In this document: in pieces, positions 1 to 7,317 of the stretch | Layout: each line of letters begins with the position of its first letter | Numbering within the stretch: position 1 is the stretch's first letter | DNA from: Psychrobacter sp. UBA5136 | GTDB lineage: Bacteria; Pseudomonadota; Gammaproteobacteria; Pseudomonadales; Moraxellaceae | Assembly (NCBI RefSeq): GCF_002414005.1 | Contig: NZ_DHYG01000045.1 | Span: 1-10,839, forward strand | Direction of reading: 5' to 3' | DNA length: 10,839 nt | Notes under the pieces: model-generated | What the model saw: only the letters and a program-made list of their open reading frames with translations | Told to the model about the DNA's origin: nothing | Databases searched by the model: none | Translations under genes and position numbers: made by a program

Positions 1-1
1 T

Positions 2-21
2 TCAAGTTGAGAGTGGGGTAT
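2..21. repeat. Left terminal inverted repeat (probable IS end)
   Basis: The sequence TCAAGTTGAGAGTGGGGTAT is the exact reverse complement of the last 20 bases of the window, and the match stops at the next base on both sides. A perfect 20-bp inverted match placed exactly at both ends of a segment of odd length suggests that the segment runs out of one insertion sequence copy and into another. No transposase is present inside, and I could not assign an IS family from the repeat alone. Confidence 0.75.
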
Positions 22-174
22 TATAATGATTACTTACACTTCATTAGCGTCTTGCAGCATAAATACATGAGCCAAGTATTTGTAGCGCTCAAGACTGATG
101 TCTTATAGGGTATCATTTATAAACAGCCCAAGTATTTACTTACTAAATGAGCTTTCCTTGTTTATTTCATTATT

Positions 175-222
175 TGATAGTAGGATGATATTTTGCTTTT
201 AGGACATTTTGTCCTACTATTA
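175..222 (+). promoter_or_regulatory. Competing hairpins / possible GntR-type operator upstream of glcB
   Basis: ATAGTAGGA (177-185) pairs perfectly with TCCTACTAT (212-220), and G-T and A-T pairs extend the stem to 175-188/209-222. The right arm also pairs with TAGGACA (200-206) through TGTCCTA (210-216), giving a compact 7-bp hairpin with a TTT loop. The two structures exclude each other. The bases TTGTCCTACTA (209-219) fit the TNGTNNNACNA pattern of FadR-subfamily GntR regulators, to which the glycolate regulator GlcC belongs. The base pairing is seen; a regulatory role is inference. Confidence 0.3.
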
Positions 223-321
223 TTGTCAGTTAATAGTCAGCGACTCAGCATTATATCAACTATCAATATCAGCGCAAAAAGTAAGGTTTATCGCCTTAGT
301 ATGTATTTAGCGCTGCTCTAA

Positions 322-375
322 ATAGTAGTAGCTCAGCTCAGATAGTAGTAACTTAGATAGTAGGTAGCAATCTAG
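322..375 (+). repeat. Degenerate ATAGTAG direct repeats before glcB
   Basis: Three copies of ATAGTAG begin at 322, 342 and 357. The first two are followed by similar tails (GTAGCTCAG and GTAACTTAG), which suggests a unit of about 15 bp. The first unit carries an extra CTCAG, a small internal duplication. The repeats end about 25 bases before the glcB ribosome-binding site, so they would lie in the mRNA leader if transcription starts upstream. Confidence 0.5.
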
Positions 376-411
376 GATTAACACACTTCACGAACAGATA
401 AGGATAACAAT

Positions 412-2616
412 ATGAGCCAGTCTTCTAACGCCAATCGTATTCAAAAGGGCATTCTTGCCATCGATAAGCAGTTGTTCGATTTTATTGAAAACGAAGTGCT
501 GCCGAAAGTCGGTGTGGATTCAGACAGTTATTGGTCAGGTTTTGAAAAGGTCATCAAAGAGTTTACGCCTCGCAACAAAGAGCTGCTCGCGACCCGTGCC
601 AAAATTCAAGAACAAATTAACCAGTGGCACCTAGACCATCCTGCTAAAGATGGCGATATTGATTACCCAGCTTATAAAGCGTTTTTACAAGAAATCGGCT
701 ACTTACTACCAGAAGGCGATGATTTCAAAGTCAGCACCCAAAACGTCGATGATGAGATTGCCCATATCGCAGGCCCGCAGTTAGTAGTACCAGTCCGTAA
801 CGCGCGCTATGCATTGAACGCAACCAACGCTCGTTGGGGTAGCTTGTACGATGCGTTATACGGCACAGACGTCATCAGTGATGAAAATGGTCAAGAAGCT
901 AAAGGTGGCTATAACCCAACGCGCGGCGCCGCTGTTGTCGCCTATGCCAAAAAATTCTTAGATAAAAGCTTTCCTCTAGCGTCGGGCTCATATAGCGATG
1001 TCACTGGCTTTAAAGTTGTAGATGGCAAGCTTGAAGTTGTGCAAGGCGATAGCAGCACCGAATTAAAAGATGCCGCTCAGTTTGCAGGCTTTGTCGGTGA
1101 GGCGGAAAATCCTACTGGTGTTTTGTTAAAAAACAACAACCTACATGCTGAAATCCAAATCGATGGCAGCCATCCAGTCGGTAAAGACGATCCAGCCAAT
1201 ATTAAAGACGTGCTATTAGAATCAGCCATTACCGCAATTCAAGATTGCGAAGACTCAATCGCTGCGGTTGATGCCGAAGAAAAAGTAGAAGTGTATCGTA
1301 ACTGGTTTGGCTTGATGAATGGCGACTTGCAAGAAACCTTTGAAAAAGGCGGCAAAACTCGTACGCGTAAACAAAACCCAGACCGCGAATATACCACCCC
1401 AGATGGTGGCGCTCTTATTCTACCAGGGCGCTCGCTCTTGCTGATTCGTAACGTTGGGCATTTGATGCAAAACCCAGCTATCTTGGTTGACTTGGGTAAC
1501 GGTCAAGAAGAGATTTTTGAAGGTTTAATGGATGGTTTGATTACCCCGCTATTGTCGTTAAATGATCTTAAAGGTGAAAACGAGCTATCAAACTCACGCA
1601 CAGGTTCGATGTATATCGTTAAACCAAAAATGCATGGCCCTGAAGAAGTTAAAATGGCAAACGATCTGTTCGATGCGGCAGAAGACTTATTAGGCTTAGA
1701 GCGCAATACCATTAAGATTGGTGTTATGGATGAAGAGCGCCGCATGACGGTCAACCTAAAAGAAGCCATCCGCCAAGCAAAAGAGCGTGTTATCTTCATC
1801 AACACAGGCTTCTTAGACCGTACGGGTGATGAGATGCACACCAGCATGAACGCTGGACCCTTTGTACGTAAAGGCGACATGAAATCGCAAGCGTGGCAGC
1901 CAGCCTATGAGCAGTGGAACGTCGATATCGGTTTAGAGACAGGTCTACAAGGTCATGCGCAGATTGGTAAAGGCATGTGGGCAAAGCCTGATGAAATGAA
2001 AGAGATGATGGAAAGCAAAATAGCGCATCCTCAAGCAGGCGCTAGCACAGCTTGGGTACCATCACCAACGGGCGCTACTTTGCACAGCATGCACTACCAT
2101 GACGTCAATGTCGCGGATGTGCAAGACAGCCTAAAATCGCGCGCGCGTGCCAGCTTAGATGACATCTTGACTATTCCATTGGCAAAAGACACCAACTGGA
2201 CGGAAGAAGAGAAGCAACAAGAGCTAGACAACAACGCTCAGGGCATCTTAGGATATGTCGTACGCTGGGTAAATCAAGGTGTTGGCTGCTCTAAAGTGCC
2301 AGATATCAATGATGTAGGTCTAATGGAAGACCGTGCAACCTTGCGTATCTCAAGCCAACACATTGCCAACTGGTTACATCATGGCGTGGTGAGTGAAGAG
2401 CAAGTCATGGATACCATGAAGCGTATGGCAAAAGTCGTCGATGAGCAAAATGCGGGTGATAGTAGCTATCAGCCGATGGCAAATGACTTTGATAACTCTT
2501 ACGCGTTTAAAGCGGCCTGTGATTTGGTCTTTAAGGGTCGCGAGCAGCCAAGCGGTTACACTGAGCCACTGTTACATCAAGCACGTCTTGACTTAAAAGC
2601 CAATACTCATTGCTAG
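412..2616 (+). CDS. glcB: Malate synthase G
   Basis: This enzyme condenses glyoxylate with acetyl-CoA and water to give malate and CoA, a Mg2+-dependent cytosolic step of the glyoxylate bypass that also clears glyoxylate made from glycolate. The protein has 734 residues, close to the roughly 720-residue single-chain G isoform and far longer than the A isoform. Visible family signatures are RNVGHLM around Arg346, MDEERR with Glu441, FLDRTGDE with Asp469, and QGVGCSKVPD followed by LMEDRATLR with Cys626 and Asp640. By my alignment from memory these match E. coli Arg338, Glu427, Asp455, Cys617 and Asp631, that is, the catalytic Arg, the Mg2+ ligands and the catalytic base. The GASTAWVPSPTGATLH segment at 543-558 is also typical. 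AAGGA 7 bases upstream supports the start. The gene stands alone, without glc or aceA neighbours in the window, and ends at a strong terminator. Confidence 0.97.
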   Translation: MSQSSNANRIQKGILAIDKQLFDFIENEVLPKVGVDSDSYWSGFEKVIKEFTPRNKELLATRAKIQEQINQWHLDHPAKDGDIDYPAYKAFLQEIGYLLPEGDDFKVSTQNVDDEIAHIAGPQLVVPVRNARYALNATNARWGSLYDALYGTDVISDENGQEAKGGYNPTRGAAVVAYAKKFLDKSFPLASGSYSDVTGFKVVDGKLEVVQGDSSTELKDAAQFAGFVGEAENPTGVLLKNNNLHAEIQIDGSHPVGKDDPANIKDVLLESAITAIQDCEDSIAAVDAEEKVEVYRNWFGLMNGDLQETFEKGGKTRTRKQNPDREYTTPDGGALILPGRSLLLIRNVGHLMQNPAILVDLGNGQEEIFEGLMDGLITPLLSLNDLKGENELSNSRTGSMYIVKPKMHGPEEVKMANDLFDAAEDLLGLERNTIKIGVMDEERRMTVNLKEAIRQAKERVIFINTGFLDRTGDEMHTSMNAGPFVRKGDMKSQAWQPAYEQWNVDIGLETGLQGHAQIGKGMWAKPDEMKEMMESKIAHPQAGASTAWVPSPTGATLHSMHYHDVNVADVQDSLKSRARASLDDILTIPLAKDTNWTEEEKQQELDNNAQGILGYVVRWVNQGVGCSKVPDINDVGLMEDRATLRISSQHIANWLHHGVVSEEQVMDTMKRMAKVVDEQNAGDSSYQPMANDFDNSYAFKAACDLVFKGREQPSGYTEPLLHQARLDLKANTHC

Positions 2617-2706
2617 TTTGCTTTAGTCTTATTGTCGATGAGCTCTGTCGATGAGCTTCATTGACTAATAGGCAAGCGCAGGATGCTATTTTCAAGCGTT
2701 ACTTTG

Positions 2707-2738
2707 GGGCTACTTATCAATGCATAAGTAGCCCTTTT
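2707..2738 (+). terminator. Rho-independent terminator of glcB
   Basis: A perfect 11-bp stem, GGGCTACTTAT (2707-2717) with ATAAGTAGCCC (2724-2734), has a 6-base loop and is followed by TTTT. It lies about 90 bases after the glcB stop codon. Confidence 0.88.
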
Positions 2739-3223
2739 AAGTTTTATACGCTTATCAAATTTATCGAGCTTATCAGCGTTAGTTTATTTTGTTGTTACGA
2801 TTATTTTTTAACGTAATCTTTATTTGCCTCTGGCGAGTAAAGGTATTTTTTATTTTTGTTTAAACTTTAGTTAAACCGTATATTAAGCATGGGTTTGAAT
2901 ATTTATCGTCCTGAAAGGCTTAAAAAAATGTTGCAAATTATGTCAAAGTTGTTATGCTTGTAATCGAAGTATGAGTTTGGTAACGGATGTTACACAACAG
3001 AGCGATAAAGACCAGCGTTTACATGGCAGTTACGATTTTAAACTCAGTTATGTAAGTCATGGTTTTTTTCATCTTACGGTAATAGCACTTCGCCACACTT
3101 GTTTCTGACTAATCTCGGTAGCCAGTTACACATTATATCTTTGAGGATTTGTGACGATACCATTTTGGGCACCAGCTAATAATAGCTCGCTCATTACTAA
3201 AATTGTAAAGTGGAGATACCCCC
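2739..3223 (+). other. Long AT-rich intergenic region / porin leader
   Basis: This stretch of about 485 bases has no convincing gene. It contains three 9-bp units starting with TTATC at 2752, 2761 and 2770, an imperfect inverted repeat GTTTAAACT/AGTTAAAC at 2858-2876, the promoter candidate at 2931-2958, and a short palindrome GTAAC-GGAT-GTTAC at 2980-2993. If the promoter is real, the porin mRNA has a leader of about 260 bases, long enough for RNA-level control. A 45-codon reading frame at 2971-3108 starts just after the predicted transcription start, but it has no ribosome-binding site and I do not call it a gene. Confidence 0.5.
2931..2958 (+). promoter_or_regulatory. Candidate sigma70 promoter of the porin gene
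   Basis: TTGCAA (2931-2936) and TATGCT (2953-2958) are separated by 16 bp. This is the best -35/-10 pair I found between the glcB terminator and the porin start. Transcription would begin near 2965. Confidence 0.4.
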
Positions 3224-4294
3224 ATGAAAAAACTACTTTTAGCTACAGCCATCGCTGCCCTATCTGTATCTGCAGCCAATGCAGCGCCAACTCTATACGG
3301 TAAAGCATTCGTTACTGCCGATTATGTTAACGCCGATTTTGACACAGCTGATAACATAAATGATTATGATGAAGATACTGTGGAAATTAACTCTAATTCT
3401 TCACGTATCGGTATCAGAGGCTCTGAAGCCATGACTGCCAATACTGATGTAATCTATCAGTTAGAGTACGGCACACGCGTCGATGGCGACAGCGATGGCT
3501 TCACTAACCGTGATACATTCCTTGGTTTAGTAAACAAACAGTTCGGTGAGATCCGTGCTGGTAAAAACCAATCTACTTTAGATTATGTAAACAACGTTGT
3601 TGTAAACGACGGCTACTGGGATAACCTAGGTGGCAACAAACTTGAAGATAACGAAGAATTTGGTGGCTTAAACATGGCTGATAGTAGCCGTATCAACAGC
3701 TCAATCGTTTGGAAGACACCTAAGTACAATAACCTACCTCTAGAACTTGCTATCATGTACAGCTCTGATGAAGCTAACGGTAACAAAGACGATGGTTTCG
3801 GTGCAGCATTAATGTTTGATCAAGGTACTGGTTTCACTGCTGGTGTCGCGTATGATAAAGATCAAAATATCAACGGTGATATCATCCGTGGTACAGCGAC
3901 TGTAGACTTAGGCAAATATGTTGCAGCTCCAATCACACTGGGTGCACTATATCAAGTAGCTAATTTTGACGGCCTTGGCTCAGGCGATGAAGACGAAAAG
4001 GGTCTAGTCCTTAGTGCAGCGATGGGTCTGTCTAACTTTGCTCGTCCAGCCACTATCTATGCACAGTACAACAAAACTGACAACTTAAACGGTTGGAATA
4101 ACGCTGATTCAGATCAAATCGTTGTTGGTGGCAAATACTTCTATAAAGACAATATCATTGCTCATGCTTACGCTGGTGTGAACAACGCTGACAATGTTAA
4201 AACTTTGACAATTGATGGTGATAACGTAACTTATGGCTCTTATGGCGATGGTGAAGTATTCGTAATTGGTACTGGTCTAGAATACAGATTCTAA
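3224..4294 (+). CDS. Outer-membrane trimeric porin (Gram-negative porin family)
   Basis: This is a general diffusion channel of the outer membrane, read as a 16-stranded beta-barrel of the Neisseria/Acinetobacter type. The 356-residue precursor begins with a classic signal peptide: MKK, a hydrophobic core, then ANA with likely cleavage after Ala20. The mature protein starts APTLYGK, the usual first strand. Further family features are SSRIGIRGSE near 60, FLGLVNKQFGEIRAGKN near 105-120, which leads towards the constriction loop, and a C-terminal strand ending in Phe (LEYRF), the signal for outer-membrane assembly. No cysteine is present, as usual for such barrels, and loops are rich in Asp and Asn. 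GGAG (3212-3215) lies 8 bases before the ATG. The gene has its own promoter region and terminator, so it is probably monocistronic and well expressed. Substrate preference cannot be read from the sequence. Confidence 0.92.
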   Translation: MKKLLLATAIAALSVSAANAAPTLYGKAFVTADYVNADFDTADNINDYDEDTVEINSNSSRIGIRGSEAMTANTDVIYQLEYGTRVDGDSDGFTNRDTFLGLVNKQFGEIRAGKNQSTLDYVNNVVVNDGYWDNLGGNKLEDNEEFGGLNMADSSRINSSIVWKTPKYNNLPLELAIMYSSDEANGNKDDGFGAALMFDQGTGFTAGVAYDKDQNINGDIIRGTATVDLGKYVAAPITLGALYQVANFDGLGSGDEDEKGLVLSAAMGLSNFARPATIYAQYNKTDNLNGWNNADSDQIVVGGKYFYKDNIIAHAYAGVNNADNVKTLTIDGDNVTYGSYGDGEVFVIGTGLEYRF

Positions 4295-4318
4295 TTTGAT
4301 TATTAGAATATGATTATA

Positions 4319-4347
4319 AAAACTCATCCTTCGGGGTGAGTTTTTTT
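4319..4347 (+). terminator. Rho-independent terminator of the porin gene
   Basis: AACTCATCC (4321-4329) and GGGTGAGTT (4334-4342) pair around a TTCG tetraloop, with one T-G pair, and are followed by a T run to 4347. The As just before the stem let it extend. It is a textbook terminator 25 bases after the stop codon. Confidence 0.92.
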
Positions 4348-4410
4348 ATTGCATGTATTATTTGTGACAAAAGTCTACCGATGAGGTAGAAAATAAGAGT
4401 TTCAGATAGT

Positions 4411-4437
4411 TTGCATTTTTGCCCTATATTTTATAGC
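4411..4437 (+). promoter_or_regulatory. Weak candidate promoter of pyrG
   Basis: TTGCAT (4411-4416) and TATAGC (4432-4437) are 15 bp apart, which is shorter than ideal. An alternative -10, TATATT (4425-4430), has no good -35. A promoter is expected here because the porin terminator lies just upstream, but its exact position is uncertain. Confidence 0.3.
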
Positions 4438-4482
4438 GTATTTTTAGTAAAATCCTTCTTTACCAATTACCGACAGAGTACT

Positions 4483-6117
4483 ATGACCAAGTTTATATTT
4501 GTGACCGGTGGGGTAGTGTCCTCACTAGGAAAAGGTATTACCGCAGCTTCCCTTGCAGCCGTACTAGAAGCGCGTGGTGTAAGCGTAACGATGACCAAAA
4601 TGGATCCGTATATCAACGTCGATCCTGGGACGATGAGCCCGTTCCAACACGGCGAAGTGTTCGTCACCGAAGATGGCGCCGAGACCGATTTGGATTTGGG
4701 CTATTATGAGCGTTTTTTACGCCATTCAAAGATGAGTAAGAGCAATAACTTCACCAGTGGCCGCATTTATCAAAACGTGTTGAATAAAGAGCGCCGCGGT
4801 GAATATTTGGGCGGTACGGTGCAGGTGATTCCGCATATCACTGACGAAATCAAAAGTAAAATTCTTGCTAGTGGTCAAGGCTATGATATCGCCATTATCG
4901 AGATTGGCGGTACCGTCGGTGACATCGAGTCACTTCCCTTTATGGAAGCGGTTCGCCAAATGCAAGTAGAGCTTGGACGCAATCGCGCCATGCTCATGCA
5001 TTTAACATTGGTGCCTTATATTGCTAGTGCTGGCGAAACCAAAACCAAGCCCACCCAGCATTCAGTAAAAGAGCTACGTTCTATCGGTCTACAGCCAGAT
5101 ATTTTAATCTGCCGCTCTGATCACCATATCTCACAAGACAATCGCCGCAAGATTGCGCTATTTACCAACGTCGAAGAGCGTGCGGTCATTATGTGCGAAG
5201 ACGCGCAGAGTATTTATCAAATACCTCGCACTTTGCATGAGCAAGATCTTGATGACTTAATCTGTGAGCGTTTTGGTCTTGATGTGCCAGAAGCGGATTT
5301 GAGCGATTGGGATAAAGTGGTTGAAGCCCAGTTAAATCCTGAGGCGGTAGTGACGGTCGCAATGGTAGGTAAATACGTCGAGCTGCCTGACGCCTATAAA
5401 TCAATTAACGAAGCTTTGTTGCACGCAGGCATTACCCATAAAGCGGATGTCAAAATCGACTATATCGATGCTGAGCTTTTAGAAACCGATGAGCAGTTAT
5501 TTGCCCGTCTTGACGACGCCGATGCTATCTTGGTGCCAGGCGGTTTTGGTGAGCGCGGCACAGTAGGTAAAATGAAAGCCATTACTTATGCGCGCGAAAA
5601 CAACGTGCCGTATCTTGGTATCTGCCTTGGTATGCAGCTAGCTGTGATCGAATACGCCCGCAATGTACTTCACATCGATGCCAACTCTTCTGAGTTTCAT
5701 CGCACAGCAGCCGAGCCTATCATTGGTCTGATTACTGAGTGGTTAGATGAGCGCGGCGAGCTACAAATCCGTAGCGATGATAGCGACCTTGGTGGCACCA
5801 TGCGTTTAGGGGCGCAGCAAGCCGAATTGGTAGCCGGTAGTAAGCTTGCCCAAATTTACGGCGCAACCAATATTACCGAGCGTCATCGCCATCGTTACGA
5901 GATGAACAATCGCTATATCGAGCCATTAGAGCAAGCAGGTATGACCATATCTGGCTATTCTGCCAAGCAACATCTAGTTGAGTCGGTTGAGATTTCTAAC
6001 CATCCTTGGTTTGTCGCAGTACAGTTTCATCCTGAATTTACCAGCTCGCCACGCGGTGGTCATCCGCTATTTAACAGCTTTGTAAAAGCCGCAAGAAACT
6101 ATAGCGATAACAAATAA
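4483..6117 (+). CDS. pyrG: CTP synthase (glutamine-hydrolysing)
   Basis: PyrG converts UTP to CTP using ATP and ammonia taken from glutamine, the last step of pyrimidine nucleotide synthesis, in the cytosol. An in-frame ATG exists at 4411, but 4483 is chosen because translation from there begins MTKFIFVTGGVVSSLGKG, the usual N-terminus and P-loop, and gives 544 residues against 545 in E. coli. The N-terminal amidoligase domain (about 1-265) shows KMDPYINVDPGTMSPFQHGE at 39-58 and EIGGTVGDIES at 140-150. The C-terminal class I glutamine amidotransferase domain (about 290-540) has the oxyanion segment PGGFG at 352-356, the nucleophile Cys381 in GICLGMQ, and His516 with Glu518 in FHPEF. All catalytic residues are present. 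The ribosome-binding site is weak (AGAG at 4475-4478). kdsA lies downstream, but a terminator separates them. Confidence 0.97.
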   Translation: MTKFIFVTGGVVSSLGKGITAASLAAVLEARGVSVTMTKMDPYINVDPGTMSPFQHGEVFVTEDGAETDLDLGYYERFLRHSKMSKSNNFTSGRIYQNVLNKERRGEYLGGTVQVIPHITDEIKSKILASGQGYDIAIIEIGGTVGDIESLPFMEAVRQMQVELGRNRAMLMHLTLVPYIASAGETKTKPTQHSVKELRSIGLQPDILICRSDHHISQDNRRKIALFTNVEERAVIMCEDAQSIYQIPRTLHEQDLDDLICERFGLDVPEADLSDWDKVVEAQLNPEAVVTVAMVGKYVELPDAYKSINEALLHAGITHKADVKIDYIDAELLETDEQLFARLDDADAILVPGGFGERGTVGKMKAITYARENNVPYLGICLGMQLAVIEYARNVLHIDANSSEFHRTAAEPIIGLITEWLDERGELQIRSDDSDLGGTMRLGAQQAELVAGSKLAQIYGATNITERHRHRYEMNNRYIEPLEQAGMTISGYSAKQHLVESVEISNHPWFVAVQFHPEFTSSPRGGHPLFNSFVKAARNYSDNK

Positions 6118-6146
6118 TACTTATCGCACAACAGCGCTATCGTTAT

Positions 6147-6180
6147 AAAAAAGACTGATCTACGGATTGGTCTTTTTTTT
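6147..6180 (+). terminator. Rho-independent terminator of pyrG
   Basis: GACTGATC (6153-6160) pairs with GATTGGTC (6165-6172) around a TACG tetraloop, with two G-T pairs. The stem is extended by an A run before it and followed by eight Ts. Confidence 0.87.
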
Positions 6181-6272
6181 GGCTTTAATTAAACCTTTTA
6201 ATAGCTGTTTTTATCAAGATAGTTTTTACCAAGACAGTTTTCTTATTTATTCATCAGTATTATCGGTAAAGT

Positions 6273-6315
6273 GTAATTAGGCGTAATTGAACCTAATTAC
6301 GCTCAATTACGCTTA
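6273..6315 (+). repeat. Two interlocked inverted repeats upstream of kdsA
   Basis: GTAATTAGG (6273-6281) is the exact reverse complement of CCTAATTAC (6292-6300). GCGTAATTGA (6281-6290) is the exact reverse complement of TCAATTACGC (6303-6312), and one G-T and two A-T pairs extend this second stem to 6278-6290/6303-6315. Each stem contains an arm of the other in its loop, so only one can form at a time. The element ends just before the candidate kdsA -35, which suits a protein-binding operator. If transcription starts further upstream it could be an RNA switch. Confidence 0.6.
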
Positions 6316-6320
6316 GATAC

Positions 6321-6348
6321 TTATTTTCATCGGCCTATCGGTTACAAT
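6321..6348 (+). promoter_or_regulatory. Candidate promoter of kdsA
   Basis: A good -10 box, TACAAT (6343-6348), is preceded at 16 bp by the poor -35 TTATTT (6321-6326). A weak -35 next to a palindromic element is compatible with activator control. The kdsA leader would be about 60 bases. Confidence 0.4.
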
Positions 6349-6414
6349 ATAAAAGAGTCATATTAAGAACTGTTCATCACCATAGTAAATAACAATAACG
6401 AGGGTCAGCACTTC

Positions 6415-7290
6415 ATGGAAAATCTATTAACAGCGCAATCGCATATCGAGCTTACGACGCCAAAAGGTAACACCATTAATATCGGTAACGACCAACCGTT
6501 CGTGTTATTTGGCGGTATGAACGTTTTAGAATCTAAAGAGTTGGCGTTTGAGATTGCCGAGCAGTATGTGGATATATGTGAGCGTTTGGGCATCGGTTAT
6601 GTCTTTAAAGCCAGCTTTGATAAAGCCAACCGTTCAAGCTTACATTCATATCGCGGGCCGGGTCTAGAGCAGGGTATCGATTGGCTTGGACAAATTAAAG
6701 AAAAGTTCCAAGTACCTATTATCACTGACGTCCATGAACCTTATCAAGCAGCGCCCGTTGCTGAAGTGGCTGATATCATTCAACTGCCTGCTTTTTTATC
6801 GCGTCAGACTGACTTGGTGCATGCGATGGCGAAAACTGATGCGATTATTAATATCAAAAAGGCGCAGTTTTTAGCGCCGCATGAGATGCGTCATATCGTC
6901 AATAAATGCCTTGAAGGCGGTAACGATAAGCTGATTTTATGTGAGCGCGGTAGTGCCTTTGGTTATAACAATTTGGTCGTCGATATGCTGGGTTTTGATA
7001 CCATGAAGCAAATGGACATCCCAGTATTTTTTGATGTGACGCACAGTTTGCAGCAGCCGGGTGCGCGTAGCGACAGCGCTGGCGGCCGCCGTGAGCAAAT
7101 CACAACGCTTGCCCGTGCAGGTATGGCAACGGGCTTAGCGGGACTGTTTTTAGAGGCGCATCCAAACCCAGAAGCCGCAAAGTGTGATGGCCCGTGTGCG
7201 TTAAGAATGAGCCAACTAGAGCCGTTTTTACGCCAGCTCAAGCAGCTAGATGAGTTGGTTAAAGGCTTTGAGGTATTGGACACGCATTAA
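6415..7290 (+). CDS. kdsA: 3-deoxy-8-phosphooctulonate synthase (KDO-8-phosphate synthase)
   Basis: KdsA condenses phosphoenolpyruvate with arabinose 5-phosphate to give KDO-8-phosphate, the committed step towards the KDO sugar of the lipopolysaccharide inner core, in the cytosol. The 291-residue protein matches the family length (284 in E. coli) and is a TIM barrel. Signatures are FGGMNVLES at 32-40, FKASFDKANR near 62-71, PIITDVHEP near 101, the lysine-containing NIKKAQF, CERGSAFGYNN, DVTHSLQQPG and the closing EAHPNPEAAKCDGPCAL. Asn36 in GGMNVLES marks the metal-independent class, because metal-dependent enzymes carry Cys at this place. GAGGG (6400-6404) lies about 10 bases before the ATG. 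It follows pyrG as in related genomes, and the small HMA-like gene begins only 27 bases downstream, so the two are probably co-transcribed. Confidence 0.97.
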   Translation: MENLLTAQSHIELTTPKGNTINIGNDQPFVLFGGMNVLESKELAFEIAEQYVDICERLGIGYVFKASFDKANRSSLHSYRGPGLEQGIDWLGQIKEKFQVPIITDVHEPYQAAPVAEVADIIQLPAFLSRQTDLVHAMAKTDAIINIKKAQFLAPHEMRHIVNKCLEGGNDKLILCERGSAFGYNNLVVDMLGFDTMKQMDIPVFFDVTHSLQQPGARSDSAGGRREQITTLARAGMATGLAGLFLEAHPNPEAAKCDGPCALRMSQLEPFLRQLKQLDELVKGFEVLDTH

Positions 7291-7317
7291 TGAGCTACAT
7301 GATAAGAGGGTAAGATA

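Larger units (their letters stand above)
22..411 (+). other. Non-coding leader upstream of glcB
   Basis: There is no credible gene in this 390-base stretch. It holds several short structures: AAATAC/GTATTT arms at 61-66 and 76-81, a direct repeat CCAAGTATTT at 72-81 and 128-137, a small hairpin AAGAC-TGAT-GTCTT at 91-104, the hairpins at 175-222 and the ATAGTAG repeats at 322-375. A weak sigma70-like pair TTGTAG (80-85), 17 bp, TTATAG (103-108) is possible, but no promoter is convincing. The glcB ribosome-binding site AAGGA (400-404) lies 7 bases before its ATG. Confidence 0.5.

Noticed and set aside
1503..1984. Antisense reading frames inside glcB (minus strand, 1503-1880 and 1799-1984)
   Set aside because: They are shadows of a conserved coding sequence, with no ribosome-binding site and no recognisable domain.
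2632..2657. Direct repeat GTCGATGAGCT, two copies after glcB
   Set aside because: It is a simple local duplication of 11 bp without further structure.
2971..3108. 45-codon frame in the porin leader called as a gene
   Set aside because: It has no ribosome-binding site and no recognisable features; it is kept only as an observation.
4411..4482. Upstream in-frame extension of pyrG from ATG 4411
   Set aside because: The extra 24 residues are not part of the PyrG family, they overlap the likely promoter, and starting at 4483 gives the standard N-terminus and length.
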